Shown here: in pieces, positions 44,989 through 57,690 of the stretch
Numbering within the stretch: position 1 is the stretch's first letter
Layout of the letters: every line of letters starts with the position of its first letter
DNA from: Thalassotalea loyana
GTDB lineage: Bacteria > Pseudomonadota > Gammaproteobacteria > Enterobacterales > Alteromonadaceae
Length of the DNA stretch: 64,000 nt
Assembly: GCF_030161435.1 (NCBI RefSeq)
Contig: NZ_BSSV01000003.1
Span: forward strand, 409,846-473,845
Direction of reading: 5' to 3'
Notes under the pieces: model-generated
What the model was told of the DNA's origin: nothing
Databases searched by the model: none
The model's input: the letters and a program-made list of their open reading frames with translations, nothing else
Translations under genes and position numbers: made by a program

Positions 44989-45323
44989 TTAAATATGACG
45001 CTGTTTTTGTGCGTACATCCCAAGCCCAGTGAAAATAACAAAGTGAGCTGGTACCAAGTATGCAAGTGGCAGCTTTGACAATTGTTCATAGAGCAAGCCT
45101 GTTAACCAAACGGTCGCTAAACCATACCCAAAGGCACAAACGACAACAAAAGCAAAGGTTCTGACAATAAAGTGATACCCAGAAAACATTTTTTTGATAT
45201 GGGCATTTATTTGATTACCAAACAACACTAACAATGTCGCGACAATCGCCATAGCGGCTTGATATTGGTAGGGCTTAAACCATGCGCCCAAATCAATGAG
45301 CGCATCAAATATGACCGTAGGCA

Positions 45324-45324
<1 letters not shown>
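44989..45324 (-). CDS. DUF3392-type membrane protein
   Basis: A 111-residue protein with three hydrophobic segments. The sequence ALIDLGAWFKPYQYQAAMAIVATLLVLFGNQIN and VRTFAFVVVCAFGYGLATVWLT, ending YAQKQRHI, matches my memory of the DUF3392 family of Alteromonadales and vibrios. Its start overlaps the ligA stop by one base, so it is co-translated with ligA. Function unknown. Confidence 0.75.
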
Positions 45325-47390
<2,066 letters not shown>

Positions 47391-47396
47391 CTAAGC

Positions 47397-47436
47397 GCTC
47401 TAGTGCCGCATAGACTATTGGTCGTAGCACTAGAGC
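47397..47436 (-). repeat. Stem-loop between zipA and ligA
   Basis: GCTCTAGTGC (47397-47406) and GCACTAGAGC (47427-47436) are perfect 10-base inverted arms with a 20-base loop in the zipA-ligA gap. There is no U-tract, so it is more like an mRNA-processing or stabilising hairpin than an intrinsic terminator. Confidence 0.5.
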
Positions 47437-47451
47437 ATTGTCGATTGATTT

Positions 47452-48642
47452 TTATTTTTGCGCGATTCTATGTTTGCGATCGAATTCGCGAATTTTGGTC
47501 ATATAATGTTGCTCAGTTTGGGCCGTCATCACACAACGTTTATCATCTAATATTTGCGCATTGAACTCTTGTGATAAATGGCGTGCAGCCGCCATCATCT
47601 GATTAAAGACTTCAAACGGGTCACCAGCATTAGGCAACGTCATGAACAAGCTTACACCCTGAGTTGCAAAGCTTTCCATCGAGTCTAAATCAAAAGTCCC
47701 TGGGTTTAACATATTAGCCAGGCTAAACGTTACCTTACCATTACCTGCATTATCTTGGTGTCGATGGAAAATATTCATATCGCCATACTTTAAACCAAGT
47801 GTCAGTAGAGAAGGCAACAACGCAGCACCGGACATTAAATGGTTATCAGGCATAACGACCGAAATTATCAGAACTTCAGGCTCAACTTCAACTTTTGCCG
47901 GAGCGTCCGGCTCAATTTTAGGTTCCTGTGGAGCTTGCTCTAGTTCAAATGGTTCTCCAAGTGACGGCTCTGATTGAACCGTTTCTAACTCTTCAATATC
48001 GCCAAAGTTAAAGCCCATTTGGTTACGTTTTAATGCTTCTTTTTCGGCTTTTGTTGTTCTGGTTTTTTTAATTGGTTTTGGTTTTTCAGCACTTGTATCC
48101 CTAACCTTAGGTTGAGTAACAGGCGTTTCATATAAGGGTTCTAAAGCAATTGTTTGCTCTATCTTCTGAGATGTATCTTCGGTAACAGCTGGAGTTTCTT
48201 CTTCCTGTTCGACAATGGCAGGTTCAGCTACAGATTCCTCTACCGTTACTTCTTCTTCAACGCGCGGTGGCTCGTATTGACTTGTCGCAATATCTTCTTG
48301 CTCGATTTCAACATGCGGATCTTTTGCTTTAAGATCTTGTGGTAAAGGCTCATCATTAAAGCTCGGAGCAGGCGCTGGCGCTTGAGGGATCTCTTCTTCT
48401 TTCGGTGGGTTTTTGATTTCACCTGTTAAGGCACTATGTTCAACTACTCGAGGGGCACTTACCCCGTATTGATCAAAGCCACTTTTATCCAACACAGGAT
48501 CGTCATTGGCAACCGGTTCATCTGATGTTTTTAATTTGTATGGGTTTTTATTTTTTCGGATAGTCCACAAACCGTGGACAAAAATAGCTCCGATGACAAC
48601 AGCACTGATAATAATTAATGCATTTCTGAAATTATCTTCCAT
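47452..48642 (-). CDS. zipA: Cell division protein ZipA
   Basis: A 396-residue divisome protein that tethers FtsZ to the membrane. The N-terminus MEDNFRNALIIISAVVIGAIFVHGLW is a single membrane anchor; a long acidic, Glu/Pro/Thr-rich linker (about 50-245) leads to the C-terminal FtsZ-binding domain (VLIISVVMPDNHLMSGAALLPSLL to the end). The open frame runs on to 48696, but the ATG at 48642 has GAAGG upstream and starts at the anchor helix, so I use it. It follows smc by 13 bases. Confidence 0.95.
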   Translation of the reverse strand: MEDNFRNALIIISAVVIGAIFVHGLWTIRKNKNPYKLKTSDEPVANDDPVLDKSGFDQYGVSAPRVVEHSALTGEIKNPPKEEEIPQAPAPAPSFNDEPLPQDLKAKDPHVEIEQEDIATSQYEPPRVEEEVTVEESVAEPAIVEQEEETPAVTEDTSQKIEQTIALEPLYETPVTQPKVRDTSAEKPKPIKKTRTTKAEKEALKRNQMGFNFGDIEELETVQSEPSLGEPFELEQAPQEPKIEPDAPAKVEVEPEVLIISVVMPDNHLMSGAALLPSLLTLGLKYGDMNIFHRHQDNAGNGKVTFSLANMLNPGTFDLDSMESFATQGVSLFMTLPNAGDPFEVFNQMMAAARHLSQEFNAQILDDKRCVMTAQTEQHYMTKIREFDRKHRIAQK

Positions 48643-48655
48643 CGTATCGCCTTCG

Positions 48656-51600
48656 TTATGATAACTCTGCCATTGCAACCGCTTCATCAATATCAACCGC
48701 TACCATTCGGGAAACTCCCGGCTCATACATGGTTACACCTGTTAATTGTGAAGCCATTTCCATGGCTATTTTATTATGTGATATATAAATAAACTGAACG
48801 GTTTGAGACATTTCTCTAACCAAATTACAAAAACGGCCAACATTGGCATCGTCTAATGGCGCATCTACTTCGTCTAACATACAAAATGGCGCAGGGTTCA
48901 GCCTAAAAATTGCAAACACTAATGATAAAGCGGTTAGCGCTTTTTCTCCACCAGATAATAGATGAATTGTGCTATTTTTTTTGCCAGGCGGTCTTGCCAT
49001 AATTGTTACACCAGTTTCAAGTAAATCTTCACCAGTTAACTCTAAGTATGCACTACCTCCACCAAATACTTTAGGAAAAAGTTGTTGCAAATCATGATTA
49101 ACCTGATCAAAAGTCGTTTTGAACTTAGCTCTTGATTCTCTATCAATTTTAGCGATGGCGTCTTCTAATGTTGCTAACGCTTGATTTAAATCTAGATCTT
49201 GCTTATCTAAATACTGTTTTCTCTCTACCTGTGCTTCAAATTCATCAATCGCGGCCAAATTAATTGGCCCAAGTAAACTAATATCTTTCGCAAGTCTAAC
49301 CAAGTTTGCTTGCCATAAAGATTCTTTAGCATCACTTGGCATATTATTTTTAATCTGATTTATTGACTGATGCTCAGGTAAACCCTCTAATGCATTTTCT
49401 GCACGCACTTGATAATTTTGTTGATTAATATGCAACTTGTTTAGCGCTTCTCTATGCGCTTCAATAGCATTAAAAATGCGTTTTTTCTCTAAGTCACATT
49501 GATCAATTTGCTCACTCGCACCGGCCAACAGCTTGTGTTGATTGTCTAGTTGCTGGTCAATAGCAAATAAAACCTCTTGCTCACGCTTTAAATCTAATTC
49601 ATCTTGCTCTAAGGGTAAGGAAAGATTCTCTTGTTCGAAGCCGATTTCCTGTAACTGAATATCTAACGCATCGATTTGTTCTTCTAGGCGCAATTTATGC
49701 AACTCTGTCGACTTTTGACTCGTAATTGCCGTTTCAAGTGCAACTTTGTGTTGATGATAGCTCGACTGCAACTCAATTAATGCTTGTTGTTTTTGTGCAA
49801 GTTCATCGGTTACTCGTCTATTTATCTGTTCGAGATCTGACAGGTCTTCAACAGACTCTTCTTCATTAATTGCTTGTTGATAAAGCAGGTCTTCGAGCGC
49901 TTCAGTTGCCTGCTCAATTCGCTGTTCTGTGTCCAGGAGCTGTTCTCTTCCATCAGCCAGCGTTTTTTGTTGATGAGTCAACGTTTGCTCATGGAGTGCT
50001 AGATTTTGCCGTGCTCCATTCAGTTGTTTGAGAACATTTTCTACTTCGCTAGTAACTGTGGTTAATTTACTTTCATTTTCGGCATGAATAGATTTCGTTG
50101 ATTCTATAGTTTGTTTAATCGTTGTTTGTTCATGCTGCAGTTGCTCAACCTCAGCTTGCATTGACTTTATACGGTGTTGTTTGCCCAAGACATCTTCAGT
50201 GCTATTTTGCTGACCAAAAGTCAAAAACTCAGGCGAGAGCCAAACGGCTTCGGGGCAAATAATAGATTGTTCATCAATTATAGACGCTAAAATAGACGTA
50301 GCTTCATCATAGGAATCAGCAACAATTATCAGATTGAGTTGTCGCACTAACCATGGAAAATACTCGATGCCTTTAATTTTTGTTGCCAAACTATTTTCTG
50401 CTATCACCACAGCTGTTGATGATTTAACCAAAATATAACTACTTGCTATCTCCTCAAGTAATTCAACATCAGAGATAGCTTCATTAATAACTTGCGCATG
50501 CAAAAAATCACCAACAACTTTATTAACAGCCGTGGTCCACCCTTCATCGACTGAGATGTGGTTATATAACTCTCCATCTGCATGAATGTTGTTGCCTTTG
50601 AGCAATTCAATCGCTCCTGCTAAGTCGCTGTTCTGACTATAATGACTGAGCTCTGCTTGCTGTTGCTCAATTTGTGATTGTAAACTGTCTAAGCGCCATG
50701 ATAATTCTGTCTCAGACTGTTCTATCGTTTTCATTGCTTCAGCACTTTGCTCTACCGCATGTTTTATTTGTTGATGCTCAGTCTGCTTGCTTTTAAACAG
50801 TACTTCTAGTTGCTCCAACAAGCGCTTTTCTTGTTCGACAACGATAGTAAGTGGTTCATTATTATTAACATTGAGCTTCTCTTGCAGTTGCTTTTTCTGC
50901 TCATGGAACTGTTGTAGGTTAGCTTTTACATACTCTACTTTACTTGCCAACTCTGCTTTTTTAGCCACAAGCTCTTGTGCTTGAGCGGCTTTTCTTTGGA
51001 AATTCTCCTGAGCCGATCTGTTTTGCAACTTCAGTTCATCTATTTGGCTACTAAGTATTGATAGCTTTTCTTCATCGGCAGCTAAAATCGGTGTCTTTGA
51101 CTCAACAGTTTGCCTGTGAAGAGCCTCGTTACTCATATCCTTTTGGAGTTGCTCATTAAGCTGCTGATGACGCATCAGGTGTTTTTCACGCTCTTGGCCG
51201 AGTACATGTAATCTTGCTTTAGCGTGCTTGATCGTCTGCTCTAACCTCACACACTGAGATGAATGTTCAACTTTAGTCGCTTGCAATGTATCAAGTGTTT
51301 CTGATTGACTTGCATTAGTTGTTTTTATGGTCGTTATTTTGTTATCAATGGCAATTTGATCAACGACCAACTGCTCTATCTCTTTTTGACGACGATTTAT
51401 TTTTTCTTGTTCTTGTTTCGCTTGGTCAAGAAATTTCTCATGACGAAGAATAGCCAATTCTGCTTTGAATGTGCGCTCTTGTCCTTTTAATGTGCGAAAT
51501 CGTTTTGCGGCTTGAGCTTGCTGATCGAGCTTTTCGATTTGTTGTCCCAGCTCAAAACGTATATCACTTAACCTATCAAGGTTCTCTCTAGTATGTTTTA

Positions 51601-52162
51601 TTCTATTTTCAGTATCTCTACGTCGCTCTTTATACTTGGATATACCAGCAGCTTCTTCAATAAAAACACGTAATTCTTGAGGTTTAGACTCAATCAAACG
51701 CGTAATCGTACCCTGTTCAATAATGGCATAGCTTCGTGGCCCTAAACCCGTTCCCAGAAATATATCCGTGATATCTTTGCGACGACACTTGCTACCGTTT
51801 AGAAAATAAGTGTTGGTTCCTTCTCTATTTACAACACGTCTTATAGAGATTTCACTGCGATCAGCAAGGTGCTGAGTTAACGCAGGTGACATTGGGTTAT
51901 TGGAATGTTCGAAAATTAGTTCAACACTAGCCTGACCCACAGGTTTTCTTGACGCTGCGCCATTAAAGATGACGTCCGTCATTGCGTCACCACGCAAATT
52001 TTTCGCTGAGCTCTCACCAAGTACCCAGCGGACCGCATCAATAATGTTAGATTTGCCACAGCCATTTGGCCCAACAATTGCCGTCATTTGTTGTACAAAT
52101 GGTACCTTTGTTGGGTCAACAAATGATTTGAAACCAGCAAGTTTGATTTGCTTGAGGCGCAT
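48656..52162 (-). CDS. smc: Chromosome partition protein Smc
   Basis: A 1168-residue SMC ATPase. The N-terminal head has Walker A GPNGCGKSNIIDAVRW near 32-47. Two long coiled coils flank a hinge at about 500-660 (GDFLHAQVINEAISDVELL). The C-terminal head has the signature LLSGGEKALTALSLVFAI and Walker B FCMLDEVDAPLDD. It condenses and segregates the chromosome. Downstream zipA and ligA share the strand; divergent cysZ lies upstream. No ScpA or ScpB gene is in the window. Confidence 0.97.
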   Translation of the reverse strand: MRLKQIKLAGFKSFVDPTKVPFVQQMTAIVGPNGCGKSNIIDAVRWVLGESSAKNLRGDAMTDVIFNGAASRKPVGQASVELIFEHSNNPMSPALTQHLADRSEISIRRVVNREGTNTYFLNGSKCRRKDITDIFLGTGLGPRSYAIIEQGTITRLIESKPQELRVFIEEAAGISKYKERRRDTENRIKHTRENLDRLSDIRFELGQQIEKLDQQAQAAKRFRTLKGQERTFKAELAILRHEKFLDQAKQEQEKINRRQKEIEQLVVDQIAIDNKITTIKTTNASQSETLDTLQATKVEHSSQCVRLEQTIKHAKARLHVLGQEREKHLMRHQQLNEQLQKDMSNEALHRQTVESKTPILAADEEKLSILSSQIDELKLQNRSAQENFQRKAAQAQELVAKKAELASKVEYVKANLQQFHEQKKQLQEKLNVNNNEPLTIVVEQEKRLLEQLEVLFKSKQTEHQQIKHAVEQSAEAMKTIEQSETELSWRLDSLQSQIEQQQAELSHYSQNSDLAGAIELLKGNNIHADGELYNHISVDEGWTTAVNKVVGDFLHAQVINEAISDVELLEEIASSYILVKSSTAVVIAENSLATKIKGIEYFPWLVRQLNLIIVADSYDEATSILASIIDEQSIICPEAVWLSPEFLTFGQQNSTEDVLGKQHRIKSMQAEVEQLQHEQTTIKQTIESTKSIHAENESKLTTVTSEVENVLKQLNGARQNLALHEQTLTHQQKTLADGREQLLDTEQRIEQATEALEDLLYQQAINEEESVEDLSDLEQINRRVTDELAQKQQALIELQSSYHQHKVALETAITSQKSTELHKLRLEEQIDALDIQLQEIGFEQENLSLPLEQDELDLKREQEVLFAIDQQLDNQHKLLAGASEQIDQCDLEKKRIFNAIEAHREALNKLHINQQNYQVRAENALEGLPEHQSINQIKNNMPSDAKESLWQANLVRLAKDISLLGPINLAAIDEFEAQVERKQYLDKQDLDLNQALATLEDAIAKIDRESRAKFKTTFDQVNHDLQQLFPKVFGGGSAYLELTGEDLLETGVTIMARPPGKKNSTIHLLSGGEKALTALSLVFAIFRLNPAPFCMLDEVDAPLDDANVGRFCNLVREMSQTVQFIYISHNKIAMEMASQLTGVTMYEPGVSRMVAVDIDEAVAMAELS

Positions 52163-52343
52163 GCGAGAGTGAAACCTAGGTTGAATTTATTATTAGTGTT
52201 ATTGCCTAATTCAGTACTTTATCAAACTTATATGTACTTTGTAACAAGTCAACGCTGTTGCTTTAACTTTTATTCTTTATAATGTCCGATATAGGAAGTT
52301 TGGGTCATATATCAAACAATTATCAGCGAATTTTGGAGTTTTC

Positions 52344-53099
52344 ATGGCAGTAGCACCTTATAAAAAACAAACAGCAACATCTGGTGCCGGTTATTTCCTT
52401 GCTGGCTTTTCGCTTATTCAATCAAAAGGGATAAAACGTTTTGTCTTTATCCCTTTGATGGTCAATTTGATTTTGTTTTCGATCGCATTCTATTTTGTTT
52501 TTCAGCAGCTAGATCATTACATCGCTCAGCTAACAGGTTGGCTACCTGAAATGCTTGATTGGCTTAACTATATTATTTGGCCAATTGCAGTTATCACCGT
52601 CCTGATTGTCTTTTCATTCTTATTTAGTGCAGTGGCCAACTGGATTGCGGCTCCATTTAATGGGTTACTCGCTGAAAAAATGGAGCTTATATTGACCAAC
52701 CAACCGCTAGGCGGTGGAGGTTTTGGTGATATTGTTAAAGATATCCCTAGAACATTAAAACGAGAATGGCGAAAGTTGATCTATTACATTCCTCGCGCCA
52801 TTGGTTTTCTTATTTTATTGTGGTTCTTGCCTTTAATTGGCCAGGTCCTTTGGTTTTTGTTTGTTTCGTGGATGATGGCTATTCAATATAAGGATTACGC
52901 ATTTGATAATCATAAAATTGCCTTTGGCGAGATGCGACATACATTAAATCAGAATAAAGGTAGAAGCTTTAGCTTTGGCGTGACTGTTGCCTTCTTTTCA
53001 ATGATTCCTGTTGTTAACTTAGTTGTGATGCCTGTTGCAATATGTGGAGCTACCGCGTTGTGGGTCGATAATTACCGCGATGAATATTTAAGACGCTAA
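52344..53099 (+). CDS. cysZ: Sulfate transporter CysZ
   Basis: A 251-residue inner-membrane protein of the EI24/CysZ family that admits sulfate for cysteine synthesis. N-terminal SGAGYFLAGFSLIQSKGIKRFVFIPLMVNL, the segment WIAAPFNGLLAEKMELIL and C-terminal FGVTVAFFSMIPVVNLVVMPVAICGATALW are characteristic. TGGAG lies before the ATG. It is divergent from smc, the same neighbourhood as zipA-cysZ in enterobacteria. Confidence 0.95.
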   Translation: MAVAPYKKQTATSGAGYFLAGFSLIQSKGIKRFVFIPLMVNLILFSIAFYFVFQQLDHYIAQLTGWLPEMLDWLNYIIWPIAVITVLIVFSFLFSAVANWIAAPFNGLLAEKMELILTNQPLGGGGFGDIVKDIPRTLKREWRKLIYYIPRAIGFLILLWFLPLIGQVLWFLFVSWMMAIQYKDYAFDNHKIAFGEMRHTLNQNKGRSFSFGVTVAFFSMIPVVNLVVMPVAICGATALWVDNYRDEYLRR

Positions 53100-53168
53100 A
53101 CGGCTGTTGACCGAGTTTACCAAAACGCATACATTGTCGACATAAAGATGTGTCGGATAGGAGAAATC

Positions 53169-53501
53169 ATGAAGAAATTGACGGTTATATTATTGAGCGT
53201 AGCCACGTTAATGAGTCACACTGCGTTTGCAAAGGCAGAAGTGGCTGAATTGCCTATCATGGATAATGTAAGAGTGTTTTATCAAGATAAAAGCGCACTT
53301 CCATACGTAACCAATTTTTATACTAAACACACAGAAGCTCAAATCATAGATTTTTACCGAACACACCTTGGTGAAGTTGCCAATCAAGAAACCAAACGCG
53401 GTAGACTAACACTGACTTTTGCAAAATCAAACTTTCACTATCGTGTCATTATTTCTCAACAAAATAACATGCGACAAGTTGATTTAATTGTTCAACAGTA
53501 A
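53169..53501 (+). CDS. Small exported protein of unknown function
   Basis: A 110-residue protein with a cleavable signal peptide (MKKLTVILLSVATLMSHTAFA). The mature part is about 89 residues with a polar helix (THLGEVANQETKRG) and two or three beta strands. I use the ATG at 53169, which has AGGAGA upstream; an upstream in-frame ATG at 53148 would put seven residues before the signal and is unlikely. No family recognised. It is followed by a strong bidirectional terminator. Confidence 0.75.
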   Translation: MKKLTVILLSVATLMSHTAFAKAEVAELPIMDNVRVFYQDKSALPYVTNFYTKHTEAQIIDFYRTHLGEVANQETKRGRLTLTFAKSNFHYRVIISQQNNMRQVDLIVQQ

Positions 53502-53511
53502 ATTGAACAGA

Positions 53512-53547
53512 AACAAAAAAGCCAAGTCGATGACTTGGCTTTTTTGT
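53512..53547. terminator. Bidirectional terminator between 53169 gene and efpL
   Basis: AACAAAAAAGCCAAGTC and GACTTGGCTTTTTTGTT form a perfect 17-base stem with a tiny loop and A/T tracts within the stem. It serves the convergent genes. Confidence 0.93.
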
Positions 53548-53560
53548 TCATTAGGCCTGA

Positions 53561-54133
53561 CTATTTATCGCCTCTTCCCATGAACTTAGATTCAGCAGTG
53601 TTGACTTTAATAGTATCACCTGTAGAGATATGCTCTGGTACTTGAACCGTAAGTCCTGTTGAAAGTACTGCAGGTTTTGTACGGGAAGTTGCTGAAGCCC
53701 CCTTGATTGACGGATCTGTTTCTACCACCTCAAGCTCTACACTCGAAGGTAGTTCAAGTGCAACGGCGTTACCATCAATCATAATTACCTGAATACCTAG
53801 TGTTTCTTCATTGATAAATAATAATTCATCCGCGATAGAGTCTTTATGAAGGTTATATGGCGTATAATCTTCATTATCCATGAACACATACTCATCACCA
53901 TCAATGTATGAAAACATTGCATCACGACGTGTCAAATCGGCAAGTTTTAACATATCAACATCTTTAAATGTTTCGTCAATTTTGGCGCCAGTAACTACGT
54001 CATACATACGCATTCTGTATAAGCTACCACCAGCTCTACCTTGTGGCACTGAGCGGCTAATATCCTTGATCATCACAACTGAACCATTATGTTCAATAGC
54101 GGTATTCTTTTTTACTTCACTTGCCTTAGGCAT
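53561..54133 (-). CDS. efpL: Elongation factor P-like protein EfpL (YeiP)
   Basis: A 190-residue EF-P paralogue. Three domains are visible: the N-terminal KOW-like domain (to about 65), the central OB domain and a C-terminal OB domain ([22 protein letters not shown]). The loop [13 protein letters not shown] places Arg at residue 33, as in Escherichia coli EfpL. The segment [13 protein letters not shown] and ending FMGRGDK also match that family. It relieves ribosome stalling at certain proline-containing motifs. It follows miaE in the same direction. Confidence 0.93.
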   Translation of the reverse strand: MPKASEVKKNTAIEHNGSVVMIKDISRSVPQGRAGGSLYRMRMYDVVTGAKIDETFKDVDMLKLADLTRRDAMFSYIDGDEYVFMDNEDYTPYNLHKDSIADELLFINEETLGIQVIMIDGNAVALELPSSVELEVVETDPSIKGASATSRTKPAVLSTGLTVQVPEHISTGDTIKVNTAESKFMGRGDK

Positions 54134-54150
54134 TTTGCTTCCTCTAAATA

Positions 54151-54915
54151 TTATTGTTGTGTCGGTTCACCACTATGAAACTTGAAGTCTTCATCAGGAG
54201 AACTAATCAATTGCGCTTCTAATTCACCAAAAAACTTAACTCTGTCAGATATATCTTCACCGGCTATTTGTTCAGCCAACGCTAAATAGTCCTGATAATG
54301 ACGAGCTTCACTTCGTAAAAGTGAAACGTAAAAGTTATTTAATTCATCGTCCAAATACGGTGCTAATGTAGCAAAACGTTCACATGATCTGGCTTCAATA
54401 TATGCGCCAATTATTAATTTATCAATTAACGTATTAGGCTCATAGCTTGTCACGTTTCTAATCATACCTTTAGCATAACGGCTTGGTTTAATTGAATAAT
54501 ACTCAATACCGCGGCTTTCCATGATTTCAAGTACCTGATAAAAATGGTGTAGCTCTTCCTTAATCAACAACACCATTTTATCAATTAAATCTTGGCCATA
54601 AGGTGAGTCACTCTTTGGAATGATTTGCTTCGATAACCGGTTTTTATTCGCCAAGTCTGACAATGAGCCCTGTTTTTTATAAATAAATTGCTCATATGGC
54701 TCTAACCATGCCAGTAAAGCATCACCACTTTCTTTATCAACCGCGTATTTTCGGATCAAATACATTGCTGTTTGCGCTGCTTTTAACTCACAAATCATAT
54801 GATCGATGAGCAGGACCTCGAGATTCTCAGGTTGCTTCGCTTTTTCGATCCATCCTGTTGGGGTTTTGCATTGCAAAAACTGATGAATCGGCTCAAGTAA
54901 AAGTTGGTGGGACAT
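54151..54915 (-). CDS. miaE: tRNA-(2-methylthio-N6-isopentenyladenosine) hydroxylase MiaE
   Basis: A 254-residue ferritin-like diiron monooxygenase that hydroxylates the isopentenyl group at A37 of tRNAs. Iron-binding Glu and His residues lie in [34 protein letters not shown] and [16 protein letters not shown]. Length fits the family (about 250). It is 17 bases upstream of efpL, both acting in translation; divergent from the small gene at 55018. Confidence 0.94.
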   Translation of the reverse strand: MSHQLLLEPIHQFLQCKTPTGWIEKAKQPENLEVLLIDHMICELKAAQTAMYLIRKYAVDKESGDALLAWLEPYEQFIYKKQGSLSDLANKNRLSKQIIPKSDSPYGQDLIDKMVLLIKEELHHFYQVLEIMESRGIEYYSIKPSRYAKGMIRNVTSYEPNTLIDKLIIGAYIEARSCERFATLAPYLDDELNNFYVSLLRSEARHYQDYLALAEQIAGEDISDRVKFFGELEAQLISSPDEDFKFHSGEPTQQ

Positions 54916-55017
54916 GGTGATACTGCATTTCTAAAATTAGTGAGGGCATTTTAAAAAACAACGCGATTGCTTTCTAGTGTAAAATGACAATTATCCGATC
55001 TATATCAGCATAATTAC

Positions 55018-55293
55018 ATGAATACAGACGTTAAAAAGCTATTAAGTGGGCACGACAAACTCATTCATAGTGAAGCCAAAAAAGTAACTTCACACGTGCA
55101 AAGGGAAGATGATGACTGGTTTCTCAACACCCTAATGATTGAAGGTGTTGATGTGCCATTCAAATATAAGAGAAAAAAGCCTTATCGCTCCTTGGTAGGT
55201 CAACGCGTTAACTTAACGTATTACAGAGAGATCGAAAATATTGCAGGCTTTGAGATGGAATATATGAAAGTTGTTAGAGTAAAAACCTTATAA
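55018..55293 (+). CDS. Conserved small protein of unknown function
   Basis: A 91-residue basic soluble protein (MNTDVKKLLSGHDKLIHSE onward) with no signal or membrane segment. DDWFLNTLMIEGVDVPFKYKRKKPYRSLVGQRVNLTYYRE predicts a small beta structure. The frame is well-formed and has ordinary codon use, so it is probably a real gene. It is divergent from miaE. I do not recognise the family. Confidence 0.65.
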   Translation: MNTDVKKLLSGHDKLIHSEAKKVTSHVQREDDDWFLNTLMIEGVDVPFKYKRKKPYRSLVGQRVNLTYYREIENIAGFEMEYMKVVRVKTL

Positions 55294-55479
55294 ATAGTAC
55301 GTTTTTTAATCAATCTTTTGATTTAGAGCATCTTTTTTGATTATTTTGCAACCAGGTCTTGACGAATTAATCGCCATACTTCATAAATTAAATAACGACG
55401 ATAAAAAAAATAAATGTCGTGTAATAGGCAAACACAAATCTATTTTGCCAATTATGGGGAATTGTATGAGGAAAGTATT

Positions 55480-56076
55480 ATGTTACTAAATCACATCTGG
55501 GGCTTATATGCTCATCCTAAAGAAGAGTGGCAAACAATAGAAAAACGCCATGAGAGTTTAACTTATTCACTAACACATATTTTAGTTGTCGCACTAATAC
55601 CTTCAATTTGTGGCTTTTATGCAGCTGCACATATTGGTTGGTCAATAGGTGCTAACGAAACAATAAAATTGACAGAGCAAAGCGCCGCTTACATGGCAAT
55701 TGGTATGTATGCAGCATTAATTGCTGGGGTATTCGCACTTGCTTACCTAATCCACTGGATGGCGAAGACATTTGACGCATCGCCAGATTTTGTCCAATCA
55801 CTAGAACTTGCAGCATATACAGCAACACCACTGCTAATGGTGGGTGTAGCAGCGCTATATCCAGTACTTTGGTTTGTCGCATGTGCAGGTATCTTAGCGA
55901 CCTGTTATTCGGTATACCTATTGTATTCTGGGGTACCAATTATGATGAATATTCCAGAAGAGAAAGGGTTTATTTACTCAAGCTCAGTGGTCACGTGCGG
56001 CCTTGTCTTGCTTGTTGGCATTATGGCAAGTACTGTGATTTTGTGGAGCTTAGGTTTCGGTCCTGTGTTTACCTAA
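55480..56076 (+). CDS. Yip1-family membrane protein
   Basis: A 198-residue inner-membrane protein with five or so hydrophobic helices, starting MLLNHIWGLYAHPKEEWQTIE, typical of bacterial Yip1/YIPF-domain proteins. GAGGAAAG precedes the ATG at 55480; an upstream ATG at 55414 would add 22 unlikely residues. It is a single gene ended by the terminator at 56096. Bacterial Yip1 proteins have no firm role. Confidence 0.85.
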   Translation: MLLNHIWGLYAHPKEEWQTIEKRHESLTYSLTHILVVALIPSICGFYAAAHIGWSIGANETIKLTEQSAAYMAIGMYAALIAGVFALAYLIHWMAKTFDASPDFVQSLELAAYTATPLLMVGVAALYPVLWFVACAGILATCYSVYLLYSGVPIMMNIPEEKGFIYSSSVVTCGLVLLVGIMASTVILWSLGFGPVFT

Positions 56077-56095
56077 ACCCACTTATTTTCAAAAT

Positions 56096-56122
56096 AAAAA
56101 AGGCGCTTATAGCGCCTTTTTT
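56096..56122. terminator. Bidirectional terminator between Yip1 gene and purF
   Basis: AAAAAAGGCGCT and AGCGCCTTTTTT form a perfect 12-base stem with a TAT loop. It ends both convergent genes. Confidence 0.93.
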
Positions 56123-56145
56123 ATTACTTGAATGTAAGGCCTTTA

Positions 56146-57666
56146 TTAAGAGCCCTCACCTTCATTGTGCATATCAATTACCGATTCAGCATTCTTGTCA
56201 GTTTGCTCTTTAGATTCATCATTACGAGCAGCATCTAATTTCTCAAGATATCCTTGATCAATATCGTTGGTAATGTACTGACCAGTAAATACTGATGACT
56301 CAAAATGCTTAACTTCAGGGTTAGCGAAACCAACTGCTGCGGTTAAATCTTCAATCGACTGATAAATTAATTTATCGGCACCGATTAACTGACAAATGTC
56401 ATCGAGCTCTCGACCATGAGCAATTAATTCGTTGGCACTTGGCATGTCAATACCGTAAACATTTGGGAAACGGACTTCAGGTGCCGCTGATGCAAAGTAA
56501 ACTTTCTTAGCACCTGACTGACGAGCCATTTCGATAATCTGCTCAGACGTTGTACCACGCACGATAGAATCATCAACTAACAGAACATTCTTACCTTTAA
56601 ACTCAGAGCTAATCGCGTTTAATTTGCGACGTACAGACTTTTTACGTTCAGCTTGACCAGGCATGATAAAGGTTCGGCCAATGTATCTATTCTTAACGAA
56701 CCCCTGGCGATAAGGGATGTTTAAGTGCTGTGCAATTTCTAGCGCAATATCACATGACGTCTCAGGAATAGGAATAACAACATCAATGTCTAAATCTTCC
56801 CATTCACGGGCGATCTTATCGCCTAAACGTTTACCCATTTCAATACGAGACTGATAAACCGACATTTTATCGATCGTTGAGTCTGGGCGCGCAAAGTATA
56901 CAAACTCAAATAAACAAGGGCTATAGATTGGGTTTTGTGCACATTGCTTAGAGTGAATGTGGCCATCTTCAGAGAAGTAAATGGCTTCACCCGGCGCAAT
57001 GTCACGGACAAATTCAAAGTCACATGCATCTAAGGCTACAGATTCAGATGCAACCATATATTCTACACCCGTTTCAGTTTCGCGTTTACCGAAAACTAAT
57101 GGGCGAATACCATTAGGATCACGAAATGCAACCATGCCGTGCCCTATGATTAATGCAACGGTTGCGTAACCACCACGTACTCGACTATGAACATTTTCAA
57201 TTGCCGTAAAAATGTTATCCGGAGTAAGAGACAAAACATCGGCTTGATGAAGTTCATGAGCCAAAATGTTAAGTAGTAGCTCAGAATCAGATGTCGTGTT
57301 CACATGGCGTTTCGCCGAAGCAAATAACCACTCTTTTAACTCATTTGCGTTGGTTAAATTACCATTATGCGCTAATGAAATACCAAAAGGAGAGTTTGCA
57401 TAAAATGGTTGTGCTTCTGAAGAACTCGATGTACCAGCTGTAGGGTAACGAACATGGCCAATACCAATGTTACCTTGTAAACGAAGCATATGACGTGTGT
57501 GAAAAACGTCTTTCACTAAGCCATTTGCTTTTCTTAACCTAAACATGTTGTCGCTAATGGTAACAATACCTGCCGCGTCTTGGCCTCGGTGTTGTAACAC
57601 CGTTAATCCATCATATAACGATTGACTTACTGGTGTTTGACCAACAATACCAACAATACCACACAT
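56146..57666 (-). CDS. purF: Amidophosphoribosyltransferase
   Basis: A 506-residue first enzyme of purine synthesis. The N-terminal nucleophile amidotransferase domain begins [10 protein letters not shown] (Cys2) and contains [11 protein letters not shown] and [10 protein letters not shown]. The C-terminal phosphoribosyltransferase domain has the PRPP site [17 protein letters not shown] near 370. It follows cvpA by 24 bases, the standard cvpA-purF order. Confidence 0.98.
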   Translation of the reverse strand: MCGIVGIVGQTPVSQSLYDGLTVLQHRGQDAAGIVTISDNMFRLRKANGLVKDVFHTRHMLRLQGNIGIGHVRYPTAGTSSSSEAQPFYANSPFGISLAHNGNLTNANELKEWLFASAKRHVNTTSDSELLLNILAHELHQADVLSLTPDNIFTAIENVHSRVRGGYATVALIIGHGMVAFRDPNGIRPLVFGKRETETGVEYMVASESVALDACDFEFVRDIAPGEAIYFSEDGHIHSKQCAQNPIYSPCLFEFVYFARPDSTIDKMSVYQSRIEMGKRLGDKIAREWEDLDIDVVIPIPETSCDIALEIAQHLNIPYRQGFVKNRYIGRTFIMPGQAERKKSVRRKLNAISSEFKGKNVLLVDDSIVRGTTSEQIIEMARQSGAKKVYFASAAPEVRFPNVYGIDMPSANELIAHGRELDDICQLIGADKLIYQSIEDLTAAVGFANPEVKHFESSVFTGQYITNDIDQGYLEKLDAARNDESKEQTDKNAESVIDMHNEGEGS

Positions 57667-57690
57667 GAAATTTCTCTCCGCCGAACCCTA

